From positions 186,001 through 250,000 of the forward strand of contig JASGHE010000004.1 of NCBI GenBank assembly GCA_047602475.1: 64,000 bases of DNA. The letters run 5' to 3'. The notes beneath the pieces are model-generated. The model saw nothing but the letters and a program-made list of their open reading frames with translations. It was not told where the DNA came from and searched no databases. Every line of letters begins with the position of its first letter. Position 1 is the stretch's first letter. Positions 24,644 to 32,443 of the stretch are shown one piece after another. The position numbers and the translations under genes are program-made. This DNA is from JAEUIE01 sp047602475. Its GTDB lineage: Bacteria > Planctomycetota > Planctomycetia > Gemmatales > HRBIN36.

Positions 24644-25642
24644 ATGACTTCCCCCATCATCTTCATCCAAGGCGGCGGTGTCGGCTATCTGCAAGAAATT
24701 GCGCTAAGAAGACTCCTCGGAGCCGTCGGCATCCCCTGCGACTGGCAGATGCACTACGCCGGTCAGGCTGCCATCGAAAAGGGCTACCCGGCTCTCTCCG
24801 ATAATCTGCTCGATGCCGTACGCAAATCGGGCATCGCCCTCAAGACCAAGATCGTTCGACCCATCAACGATCCGGAGACGAACTATAACGTGCTCCTCCG
24901 TCGCAAGCTCGGCTGCTTCGCCTCAGTGCGACCGTTACGCAACCTTGATGGGCTCCCCGCCCGGTTCAACAACATCAACATCCTTCTCGTTCGTGAGATC
25001 ACCGAAGACCTCTACGCCGCCATCGAACATGAGATTGTGCCCGGTGTGGTGCAGAGTCTCAAGGTCGTCACCGAAACAGCCTGCACCCGCTTCTTCAAAT
25101 TCACCTTCGAACTCGCCCGGCAACAGGGCCGCAAGAGCGTCCACTGCATCCACAAGGCGAACATCCTCAAGCTCGCTGATGGCCTCGTCCTCGAATGTTT
25201 CCGCAAAGTCGCCGGACAGTTCCCGGAGATCACCCCGAAGGAAATGATCGTCGATAACTGTTGCATGCAACTGGTCAGCAAGCCTTCGCAGTTTGAAGTG
25301 CTGGCGACGGGCAACCTCTATGGCGATCTCCTCAGCGATCTGGGCGCCGGCCTCATCGGCGGTATTACTCTTGCCGAAGGCATCAACTACGGCGACGGCG
25401 TGAAAGTATACGAGTGCATTCACGGCGGTGATAACACCGGCTTTGAACGTCAGGTGAATCCATTGCCGCTGGTCTTCACCGCACTGCATCTGTTACGGGA
25501 TATCGGCCAGGCTGAGCCTGCTCAGAGACTGCACGATGCCATCGTCAAAATGCTTACGACCACCGATCTTCGTACCCCCGACCTCGGCGGCAACGATACT
25601 ACCGAAGCAATGGTCGAGGCCATCCTCAAACGCATCGCCTAA
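24644..25642 (+). CDS. Diverged isocitrate dehydrogenase paralogue, possibly a regulatory subunit
   Basis: A 332-residue protein clearly related to the preceding gene, but with changed sites. The first motif reads IQGGGVGYLQE instead of LPGDGIGPE, the substrate-loop Ser is replaced (ETNYNVLLRRKL), the Tyr motif reads VREITEDLYAAIEH, and the cofactor loop HGSAPDIAGK is replaced by HGGDNTGFERQ. The Lys motif (IHKANILKLADGL) and the metal motif (GNLYGDLLSDLGAGLIGG) are kept. Loss of the cofactor loop with retention of the fold is what the non-catalytic beta/gamma subunits of IDH3 show. It could therefore be a regulatory partner of the upstream enzyme, or an enzyme with another cofactor or substrate. 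A repeat block separates the two genes. Confidence 0.75.
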   Translation: MTSPIIFIQGGGVGYLQEIALRRLLGAVGIPCDWQMHYAGQAAIEKGYPALSDNLLDAVRKSGIALKTKIVRPINDPETNYNVLLRRKLGCFASVRPLRNLDGLPARFNNINILLVREITEDLYAAIEHEIVPGVVQSLKVVTETACTRFFKFTFELARQQGRKSVHCIHKANILKLADGLVLECFRKVAGQFPEITPKEMIVDNCCMQLVSKPSQFEVLATGNLYGDLLSDLGAGLIGGITLAEGINYGDGVKVYECIHGGDNTGFERQVNPLPLVFTALHLLRDIGQAEPAQRLHDAIVKMLTTTDLRTPDLGGNDTTEAMVEAILKRIA

Positions 25643-25725
25643 ACGGCTGTCACATTATTTACTGGCGTTCCTCGCTACTCTCCTCCATGATAGGGCCTTT
25701 GCCCATTATTAATGGAGTCACGCTC

Positions 25726-26871
25726 ATGTTCTCACTCTGGTCTCGTTGCATCATCCTGGCCTGCCTCCTTGCCACCCTCGGCCTGGCTTCCATCACCAAC
25801 GCCGGCAACCCCCTGGTAGACGACGAGAAAGCCTTGCAGGGCACCTGGCACTGTGTCGCCTTCGTTTCTGGCGGCAAAGACCCTGCCCCCGCCGATCAAG
25901 TCGACGAGATGAAAAATACGAAGCTGATCATCACCAACAGCGAAATCAAATTCATAGCCCCTGGGCGTGAACTGAAAGGCAAATTCAATGTCGATACCAC
26001 TGTTTCCCCGAAACATTTGACCATCTCCATAGGCGAGAAGGTAGTCCAGCAGGCCATCTACACGGTAGATAATGATCTGCTCGTGATCGCTTCCGGCCCC
26101 GGCATTGATGAGTTCCCCAAATCCTTCTCCGTCACAGCCGACAAGTACACCATGCTGATGGTCTTCCAGAAGAAAGCCCTGGATCAGAACAAGTCCAAGT
26201 CCGAGCCAAAAGCTGCCGCCCCGACGATGGGAGAAAACGGTAACAAGATGAAACAGGTCGCACTGGCCTTCCACAACTACGCACAGGCATATCAAAACCT
26301 CCCCCGCAATATCTGCGACAAGGATGGCAAACCGCTGCTCAGTTGGAGAGTCGCCATCCTGCCCTTCCTCGAACAAGAGAATCTCTACAGGCAGTTCAAA
26401 CTCGATGAACCCTGGGACAGCGACCATAACAAGGAACTCATCAGCAAGATGCCTGCCATCTACGGCTGGAGCGATTCTGACAAAAGGAAGTCCACCACGC
26501 CGATCCGTGCCTTCATCGGCAACGGAGCCATCGTGGATGCCAAGACGCCGTTACGATTCCCGGATATCACCGATGGCACCAGCAACACGCTAATGATCGT
26601 CGAAGCGACCAACCCGGTCGTCTGGACCAAGCCAGAAGACCTCGACTTTCAGCCGGACAAACCGTTGCCCAAGATGGGAACAGGCAACGATCCGAACTTC
26701 ATCGTCGCCTTCATGGATGGCTCGGTCAGACAACTGCCCCGCAACATCAAACCGGACATCCTGAAAGCGCTCATCACCCGCAACGGCGGCGAAATAGTTG
26801 AGATCCCCGAACCCGCCCGCAAGCCGGACACGACCGAAGGCCTACCCGGCGGCAAAGTGCCGGGGGGTTAA
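25726..26871 (+). CDS. Secreted protein: TIGR03067-like domain plus DUF1559-like domain
   Basis: A 381-residue protein with a signal peptide (about 1-25, ending ITNAG). Residues about 30-150 resemble the TIGR03067 domain of planctomycetes (LQGTWHCVAFVSGG... KLIITNSEIKF... KHLTIS). Residues about 175-355 resemble the DUF1559 domain: NKMKQVALAFHNYAQAYQNLP, LLSWRVAILPFLEQENLYRQFKLDEPWDS, and the terminal NFIVAFMDGSVRQLPRNI of the H-X9-DG type. DUF1559 proteins normally start with a type IV pilin-like segment; here a secreted lipocalin-like domain replaces it. Start chosen at the ATG 25726 with GGAG eight bases upstream. Role unknown. Confidence 0.82.
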   Translation: MFSLWSRCIILACLLATLGLASITNAGNPLVDDEKALQGTWHCVAFVSGGKDPAPADQVDEMKNTKLIITNSEIKFIAPGRELKGKFNVDTTVSPKHLTISIGEKVVQQAIYTVDNDLLVIASGPGIDEFPKSFSVTADKYTMLMVFQKKALDQNKSKSEPKAAAPTMGENGNKMKQVALAFHNYAQAYQNLPRNICDKDGKPLLSWRVAILPFLEQENLYRQFKLDEPWDSDHNKELISKMPAIYGWSDSDKRKSTTPIRAFIGNGAIVDAKTPLRFPDITDGTSNTLMIVEATNPVVWTKPEDLDFQPDKPLPKMGTGNDPNFIVAFMDGSVRQLPRNIKPDILKALITRNGGEIVEIPEPARKPDTTEGLPGGKVPGG

Positions 26872-26892
26872 AAGCCTTCCTTTATTATCGTT

Positions 26893-26957
26893 GTAGCGGA
26901 AGTCGCCAAGACTTCCGTTACTGACCTCGGACGGAACTCTAGGCGAGTTCCGCTACA
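26893..26957 (+). repeat. Rep-F mirrored hairpin pair, copy 1
   Basis: Hairpin CGGAAGTC-GCCAA-GACTTCCG (26897-26917) followed by CGGAACTC-TAGGC-GAGTTCCG (26932-26952). The ends GTAGCGG and CCGCTAC are complementary. A second copy lies at 33582. Confidence 0.82.
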
Positions 26958-27136
26958 GTGAGGTGTAGCAAGGTTGAACACTGTCACCGTGCTCGCTACG
27001 CCATCGTTCAAATTCATCGCTAATTCGATGCTCAATCACGCTGTTCTCAGTTTAATCAATCACGGCATCGAAATCGCATAAGAAGTCGGCGGCTAGGTAT
27101 GCGAGTCCCTAGCCAGCTTTCTTCCCTTCCTAACGA

Positions 27137-27168
27137 GCAGGCGGAGAGGGGTAACCCTCTCCGCCTGC
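27137..27168 (+). terminator. Strong 14-bp stem, GTAA-loop hairpin in the convergent region
   Basis: Arms 27137-27150 (GCAGGCGGAGAGGG) and 27155-27168 pair perfectly around GTAA. The following CATCTCTTT is mildly T-rich. A terminator for a transcript from the left, or the 3' end of a small RNA, would fit. Confidence 0.55.
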
Positions 27169-27195
27169 CATCTCTTTGACACTCCTTTTCATTGT

Positions 27196-27246
27196 GAGCC
27201 GGGTCGCGTCAGCGCCCGGAGTTAGTAGCGTAAGCCCCGGAGTTCG
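27196..27246 (+). repeat. Rep-G palindromic repeat, copy 2 with a diverged second unit
   Basis: The first 28 bases are identical to the copy at 3015. They are followed by a shorter related unit (AGTAGCGTAAGCCCCGGAGTT). It lies just downstream of the ABC permease gene. Confidence 0.85.
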
Positions 27247-27256
27247 TCACATAATA

Positions 27257-28681
27257 CTACCCCTTCACCACCCACTTCAACATCTCCCCAAAGCTCGCCC
27301 CCTTCCCCTGCATCAACAACCCCACTCGGAAGATGCGGCTGGCCACCCACACGCAAAACAGGGCCGCTACCACCACCAGGATGACACCTACGAATGGCTC
27401 CCAAGCCTCCACACCCGGCGGGATCATGATCCGGGCCAGCATGATCGAAGGCGTCGCCACGGGGATGTAGGACAGCGCCGTCGCTACCGCGCCATCAGGC
27501 TCCTGAATCACTTTGACTATGAAGAAGAGCGGAAACACTGCGATCATCATCACAGGCATCAACAGGCTTTGCGTTTCCTTAATATCGGTGCAGGCGGCCC
27601 CCACAGCAATAAACAACGAACCAAACATCAGCACCGCTAGGGCCAGATAAACCAGAAACCAGATCACAACCGAGATCGAGAGGTATTCCATGAAGCCATA
27701 CTGCCAGGCGGCATAGAACGCGCCAAGAATATAGACCGACCCCAGCAACAACGCCACTGACACTCCACCCAGCAGCTTGCCCAGCATCAACTGGAACGGC
27801 TGAGCCGACGCCAGCAGCACTTCCGAAATACGCTGCATCTTCTCTTCGACCACACCCTGCATCAACGGTGTCGCCCCCACCATGATCACCATGAACATTA
27901 CCATGACAATCGCATAGGGAACCAGGAACGAGATCAGCGAATTAACTTCTTTGCCGTCCTCCAGCTCGCCAGTGATCTTGTTTCGGCGAGGCAAATCCTT
28001 GTTTGCCATCGGCACCGGCTGCACGATCGACATGAGCTTCATAGGATCGATCCCGGCGCTCAGCCCACGATCCGCTTCGATCATCTTGTTGATAGCTTCG
28101 CGGGAAATGGCCAGGAAATCGTTGTACGTGGGATTGTTGGAATAGTAACGAATGATCATTTCATCCGGCAGTTTGGCCGCCACGGTCTTCTCCCGCTCCT
28201 TGCCCATTTCACCTACCTGCGCCGCCAGCGTAGCAGCGTAAGCCGAGATATACTTTTCATCAATGGTGGGAGCCTGTAACACCTTCCCGCCGATATCGAG
28301 GAAGCCGAAGATCTCCTGCTTTCGAACTTTCTCGCCCAGCTCAAACCGCTGCTGCAGCACCGCTTCAGGAGTGGTAGCCGAGGGCGTCTCCCGTTTCAGG
28401 ATGAACTTGGCGTCCTTCTGCTTGCCCGTCTTAGGGTCGTGGATCAGCTTGTCGTTGCGTTCTTTCATCACCAATTCAAGGGCAAGGAAGACCTTGCCGT
28501 CCGGCGTGCGGTCGATCACGTGGAATATCTTGTCCTTGGTGTTCTTCACATCTTTGAACAGCATTTGAATCAGTACGCTGCCTCCCATCATGATGGGCAG
28601 CACAGTCAAGCTGATCAAAAAGGCTCTGGTCATGACCGCCGCCTTGAACTCGCGGCGGGCCACAGTGAAAACTTTGTTCAT
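27257..28681 (-). CDS. ABC transporter permease, ABC-2/NatB type
   Basis: A 474-residue membrane protein. It has an N-terminal membrane segment (about 18-40, after the cytoplasmic MNKVFTVARREFKAAVMTRAF) and a large extracytoplasmic domain (about 45-250). Five or so further segments follow (about 250-470), including VPYAIVMVMFMVIMVGATPLMQGVVEEKMQRISEVLLASAQP, the conserved EEK..R..E coupling region of NatB-like permeases. These exporters work with an ATPase to move peptides, sodium or lipid-like substrates; the substrate is unknown. The ATPase gene lies just upstream, ending 29 bases before this start, so both are in one operon. Confidence 0.88.
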   Translation of the reverse strand: MNKVFTVARREFKAAVMTRAFLISLTVLPIMMGGSVLIQMLFKDVKNTKDKIFHVIDRTPDGKVFLALELVMKERNDKLIHDPKTGKQKDAKFILKRETPSATTPEAVLQQRFELGEKVRKQEIFGFLDIGGKVLQAPTIDEKYISAYAATLAAQVGEMGKEREKTVAAKLPDEMIIRYYSNNPTYNDFLAISREAINKMIEADRGLSAGIDPMKLMSIVQPVPMANKDLPRRNKITGELEDGKEVNSLISFLVPYAIVMVMFMVIMVGATPLMQGVVEEKMQRISEVLLASAQPFQLMLGKLLGGVSVALLLGSVYILGAFYAAWQYGFMEYLSISVVIWFLVYLALAVLMFGSLFIAVGAACTDIKETQSLLMPVMMIAVFPLFFIVKVIQEPDGAVATALSYIPVATPSIMLARIMIPPGVEAWEPFVGVILVVVAALFCVWVASRIFRVGLLMQGKGASFGEMLKWVVKG

Positions 28682-28710
28682 GGAGTGATTGCTTTCCCAA
28701 AGTGAAACGA

Positions 28711-29631
28711 TTACGCTCCGACTTGCTCCGTTTGCAGGTTGCCCTGGCCCACGATCCGCATGAAGATGTCCTGCAGCGACGGCTTGGCGATCTCAAAATG
28801 GCTCAGCGTACCAGTGTTGCTGACATGCTGCAGGATGCGCTTCACGTCCGCCCCGGCTTGAAGCCTCAGTTCCTGATACTTCCCGAAGTCATCCACGTGG
28901 GAAACCCCGGGGATGCTCGTGGTGTTGAGGTCCAGCCCTTTTACCCGGATCGTATCGGAACCATATTGATTCTGAATAGCTTCGAGAGTGCCGTCCAGCA
29001 CCTTCTTGCCCTGATAGATCATGAAGATGGCATCGCACATCTTCTCCGCCACGCTCATGTCGTGCGTGGAAAAGATCACCGTCGAACCATTCTTCTTGAG
29101 ATCGAGCACCGCGTCTCGGAGAACTACAGCATTGACCGGGTCAAGCCCGCTGAAAGGTTCATCAAGCAACACCAGTTCCGGTTTGCTGATGACGGTTCCG
29201 ATGAACTGCACCTTCTGGGCCATGCCCTTGGAAAGCGTCTGCACCTTCTTGGCGGCCCATTCGCTTAAGCCCATCCGTTCGAGCCAGTCGTTGATTTCTT
29301 TATCGGTAACCTTGGTGCTCTTCATCTCTGCGAAGAACCGCAACTGATCGCGCACCTTCATCTGCCGGTAGAGGCCGCGCTCTTCAGGCAAATAACTCAC
29401 ACGGTCATTGGCTGCCTCGAACTTCTCGACACCGAGAACTTTCAGATGTCCCGCATCAGGCGCGATGATCCGCATGATCATGCGCATCGTCGTCGTCTTC
29501 CCGGATCCATTCGGGCCGATGAAACCATAGATGGAGCCAGCGGGCACGTTGAGAGAGAGGTTATCGACAGCGATATGGGCGCCAAACCGTTTGGTCACCT
29601 GATCGATTACGACAGCGGCTTCGGGAGGCAT
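28711..29631 (-). CDS. ABC transporter ATP-binding protein (NatA-like)
   Basis: A 306-residue ATPase. Walker A is GPNGSGKTT, the ABC signature reads LSKGMAQK, Walker B is LVLLDEPFSGLDP and the switch His lies in FSTHDMSVA. The C-terminal about 90 residues form the extra regulatory domain usual for NatA/DrrA-type exporters (SDTIRVKG... KRILQHVS... PSLQDIFMRIV). The frame extends to 29694, but that N-terminal extension (with a weak ribosome site) is not part of the fold, so I chose the ATG at 29631, directly before the first strand. It powers the ABC-2 permease encoded immediately downstream. Confidence 0.92.
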   Translation of the reverse strand: MPPEAAVVIDQVTKRFGAHIAVDNLSLNVPAGSIYGFIGPNGSGKTTTMRMIMRIIAPDAGHLKVLGVEKFEAANDRVSYLPEERGLYRQMKVRDQLRFFAEMKSTKVTDKEINDWLERMGLSEWAAKKVQTLSKGMAQKVQFIGTVISKPELVLLDEPFSGLDPVNAVVLRDAVLDLKKNGSTVIFSTHDMSVAEKMCDAIFMIYQGKKVLDGTLEAIQNQYGSDTIRVKGLDLNTTSIPGVSHVDDFGKYQELRLQAGADVKRILQHVSNTGTLSHFEIAKPSLQDIFMRIVGQGNLQTEQVGA

Positions 29632-29700
29632 AAAACATCCAGTGAATTGAATCTGTACCTTATTCGTTCGCCGGGCTTGAGTATTGTAGGGCAAGTTGAA

Positions 29701-29792
29701 CAGGCTGCCATCAACAATGGCAGCCTGAAGCGCCAGCGAGGGAGCGCGTGCAGTCGAAAGACGCCCCCTCGTTGGCGATTCAGGCTGTCATG
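29701..29792 (+). repeat. Rep-C palindromic repeat, copy 1, overlapping a gene end
   Basis: A short hairpin with arms CAGGCTGCCAT/ATGGCAGCCTG (29701-29727) runs into the Rep-C element that begins GCAGCCTGAAGCGCCAGCG and ends CAGGCTGTCAT. The last 13 bases overlap the 3' end of the SAM hydroxide adenosyltransferase gene and supply its stop codon. Confidence 0.85.
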
Positions 29793-30667
29793 GTAACCCG
29801 TTCCCCCCGCCCCACGTTCAAACGTCTGGCTGCATGCCCATTCACCTCAGCCACCTCCAGGTAACCGCTGCTCGATAGCAGCGTAATCAACTCGCCTTGC
29901 TGAGCATCTCCATAGGTCTTCACCATCCGATGGATCGTCTCGCTACCAATCCTGATCGAATTGATCCCGCCTGCCAGCAAATCAGCGGCAATGTTGGTGA
30001 TCAAATTGCCAAAGCGATCAACGAACACGACCTCACCCAGAATCACCCCCTCCTCCCGTCGCACAGTCGGCAGACTCACCCGCTGCCAGAAATCAAGCCG
30101 TCGCCCCAACTCTTCCGGTGCAATCCCATTTGCCAATGCCGCCGCCCCCGGAGCGAAGATATCCCGCCCATGAAACGTATGACTGACGACCTCAAGTTGA
30201 TACGCCCGATTACTCAACACATGCACCACCGGCTCCGTCATCGCCTCGATCAACGTCCACACCCCGTTGTCCGGGCAAAGAATGAATTGCCCATTTATCT
30301 GCACACAGATAGGCAGCCGTTCCGTCCCCACGCCCGGATCAACCACCGCCACATGAATCGTCCCCGCTGGATACCACGGCACCACCTCCCGAAGAAAGTA
30401 AGCCGCCTGCATCACGTCCTGCGCTGGTATCTCATGACTCAGATCAACAAGATTCACTTCGGAAGACCGACTGAGAATAACCCCCTTCATCACAGAGACA
30501 TAAGGTGATGAGGTGCCAAAATCGGTCGTCAAAGTAACAAGCGGTGATTTGCGAGCCGGGTCGCGTAAGCGCCCGGAGTGCCCCCCGGAGTCGTCCTCAA
30601 CACTATCCCCCTCCCAACCCGCAGAACTTGTCACGACTGCCCCCTCATACGACCACACCAAAATCAT
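29780..30667 (-). CDS. S-adenosyl-L-methionine hydroxide adenosyltransferase (DUF62 family), start uncertain
   Basis: A DUF62-family protein that splits SAM with water into adenosine and methionine. The fold starts at about residue 44 with VTLTTDFGTSSPYVSVMKGVIL, then VVDPGVGTERLPICVQ, CPDNGVWTLIEA, HTFHGRDIFAPGAAALANG and VVFVDRFGNLITNI, all family hallmarks. The longest frame, from the ATG at 30667, adds about 43 residues that include the translated repeat Rep-G and have no counterpart in the family. A GTG at 30634 or a TTG near 30535 are other possible starts. The last three residues and the stop are encoded by repeat Rep-C. Both ends of the gene therefore lie in mobile-looking repeats. 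It is divergent from the D-aminoacylase gene. Confidence 0.8.
   Translation of the reverse strand: MILVWSYEGAVVTSSAGWEGDSVEDDSGGHSGRLRDPARKSPLVTLTTDFGTSSPYVSVMKGVILSRSSEVNLVDLSHEIPAQDVMQAAYFLREVVPWYPAGTIHVAVVDPGVGTERLPICVQINGQFILCPDNGVWTLIEAMTEPVVHVLSNRAYQLEVVSHTFHGRDIFAPGAAALANGIAPEELGRRLDFWQRVSLPTVRREEGVILGEVVFVDRFGNLITNIAADLLAGGINSIRIGSETIHRMVKTYGDAQQGELITLLSSSGYLEVAEVNGHAARRLNVGRGERVTMTA
30553..30588 (+). repeat. Rep-G palindromic repeat, copy 3
   Basis: GAGCCGGGTCGCGTAAGCG followed by CCCGGAGT, one base different from the other copies in the loop (GTAA versus GTCA), then a short second CCCCCCGGAGT. It lies within the N-terminal part of the longest frame of the SAM hydroxide adenosyltransferase gene. 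Confidence 0.82.
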
Positions 30668-30733
30668 CCTACTGGAATCCCCTCTCCGAGGCTGTTACGA
30701 TGGAGCCTGCTCTTATCCCCCAATGCGATCAAC

Positions 30734-32284
30734 ATGACCTGGCTACTCTTTCTCCTGTTCATCCCCACCGCCAAACCCGAGCCCCCCGACATCCTCCTGC
30801 GCAACGCCACCGTCTACGACGGCTCCAACCTCCCCGGCGTCATCCGCGACGTCGCACTCAAAGGCGACCGCATCCAGGCCGTCGGCCAGAACCTCCAGGC
30901 CGGCCCCAACACCGAAGTCATTGATCTCACCGGCCTCATCCTCGCCCCAGGCTTCATCGATCTGCACACCCATAGCGACGATGACATCCTCCATCCCAAA
31001 CACCGCAACAACCTCAACTACCTTACTCAGGGCGTGACCACCATCGTAACCGGCAACTGTGGCTTCGGCCCGACCGATGTGAAGGACTATTACGCCAAGC
31101 TCGATAGGAACAAACCGGGCAGCAATGTCTGTCACCTGATGCCGCACAACGCCCTCAAGAAGCAAGTGATGGGCAACGTCAATCGCCCTGCAACCGCCGA
31201 TGAGATGCGTAAGATGCTCGATCTGATGGAAGTCGGCATGAAGTCGGGCGCGTGGGGCCTATCGACCGGGCTCTACTACACGCCCGGCTCCTACTCCCAG
31301 TTGGATGAATTGGTCGCCCTCGCTGACATCGCCGGCAAGCACAAGGGCATCTATGCCAGCCACATTCGCGATGAGGGCGTCGGCCTGATGGACTCTATCG
31401 AGGAAGCCCTCACCATCGGTCAGCGTGCTCAACTACCGGTACATATCTCGCATCTCAAGTCGGATGGGCGAGCACAATGGGGAAGATCGCCGGCACTCCT
31501 CTCCCGCCTGCAACTCGCCCGCAAGACTCAACCCGTCACCGCTGATCAGTATCCGTACACCGCTGCCAGCACCTCGCTCCAGGCCGTTGTCATCCCGCCG
31601 AAGTACCGTGAAGGCACGTTCAAAGAGATGGTCGCCCGCTTCGACGATCCCAAGATCGGCCCAGCGATGCGCGACGCGGTCAAGCAGCGCATCAAGGATA
31701 GCGATGGCGGCAAAGACATCCGCATCGCCCGCTACGGCCCCAAGCCCGCCTGGCAGGGCAAGGACCTTGCTGCCATCGCCAGGCAAGAAAAGCGTGAGCC
31801 ACTGGAGATCGTTATTGAGATCGAATCGATGGGCGGCGCGCAAATCGTCGACTTCTGCATGAGCGAGGAAGACATGCGCCTAATCGCCCAGCAGGACTTC
31901 GTCGCCACCGCCAGCGACGGTGCCGCCAAGTCGCCCGATGATACCGTCCCCCACCCCCGCAACTACGGCACCTTCTCCCGCAAGATCGGCCGCTTGGGCA
32001 TCGAAGAACGCATGTTCCCTCTCGAACAGGCCATCCGCTCCGCCACCGGGCTACCCGCCGATATCCTTCACCTGAAAGACCGAGGCTACCTCAAGCCCGG
32101 CTACTTCGCCGACCTGGTCGCCTTCGATCCGGAGAAGTTCCGAGATAAAGCCAGTTACGAAAAGCCCCACCAATACTCCACGGGAGTGATCTACCTCTTC
32201 GTCAACGGCATCCCCACCATCGAAAAAGGCCAATTCACTAACAGGCTCAACGGCCGCGCCCTGCGGATGAACGACGGACGATGA
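30734..32284 (+). CDS. N-acyl-D-amino-acid deacylase (amidohydrolase superfamily)
   Basis: A 516-residue amidohydrolase. After a short hydrophobic N-terminus (MTWLLFLLFIPTAK, possible signal) comes DILLRNATVYDG. The metal-binding motif is PGFIDLHTHSDDD, and the Cys ligand is in TGNCGFGP. Further ligands are in YASHIRDEG and PVHISHLKSDG, and the catalytic Asp is in FVATASDGAAKSP. The ending KPGYFADLVAFDPEKFRD and the GLYYTPGSYSQ segment are specific to the D-aminoacylase branch. It would remove acyl groups from N-acyl-D-amino acids, perhaps from cell-wall turnover. The frame extends to 30578, but the ATG at 30734 is chosen because it starts the hydrophobic segment. It is divergent from the SAM hydroxide adenosyltransferase. 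Confidence 0.9.
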   Translation: MTWLLFLLFIPTAKPEPPDILLRNATVYDGSNLPGVIRDVALKGDRIQAVGQNLQAGPNTEVIDLTGLILAPGFIDLHTHSDDDILHPKHRNNLNYLTQGVTTIVTGNCGFGPTDVKDYYAKLDRNKPGSNVCHLMPHNALKKQVMGNVNRPATADEMRKMLDLMEVGMKSGAWGLSTGLYYTPGSYSQLDELVALADIAGKHKGIYASHIRDEGVGLMDSIEEALTIGQRAQLPVHISHLKSDGRAQWGRSPALLSRLQLARKTQPVTADQYPYTAASTSLQAVVIPPKYREGTFKEMVARFDDPKIGPAMRDAVKQRIKDSDGGKDIRIARYGPKPAWQGKDLAAIARQEKREPLEIVIEIESMGGAQIVDFCMSEEDMRLIAQQDFVATASDGAAKSPDDTVPHPRNYGTFSRKIGRLGIEERMFPLEQAIRSATGLPADILHLKDRGYLKPGYFADLVAFDPEKFRDKASYEKPHQYSTGVIYLFVNGIPTIEKGQFTNRLNGRALRMNDGR

Positions 32285-32301
32285 TGATACGCACCATCAC
32301 C

Positions 32302-32375
32302 ATGACAGCCTGAAGTGCCAGCGAGGGGCGCGTGCGATCGCACGGTTCACCCTCGCTAACGCGTCGGGCTGTCAT
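32302..32375 (+). repeat. Rep-C palindromic repeat, copy 2
   Basis: Starts ATGACAGCCTGAAGTGCCAG and ends CGGGCTGTCAT, with a central CGTGCGATCGCACG palindrome and CGAGGGG/CCCTCG arms. It lies 17 bases after the D-aminoacylase stop codon. Confidence 0.88.
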
Positions 32376-32443
32376 CAATCCCAGAATTCCATTGCATCCC
32401 ACCGACTCTCCCGGTACTGTGCCTTCACCCCAAGGAGATTCTC

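Larger units (their letters stand above)
26872..27256 (+). other. Gene-free convergent region with repeats and hairpins
   Basis: About 385 bases between convergent genes. It contains repeat Rep-F (26893-26957), a stretch of ordinary sequence, a hairpin built on GGCTAGG/CCCTAGCC near 27091-27114, a strong hairpin at 27137-27168 and repeat Rep-G (27196-27246). No coding frame stands out. A small RNA with two stem-loops between about 27060 and 27180 is conceivable but unproven. Confidence 0.5.

Noticed and set aside
26990..27180. tRNA or other known RNA gene in the convergent gap
   Set aside because: No cloverleaf, no TTC-loop sequence and no known RNA signature; only hairpins are visible.
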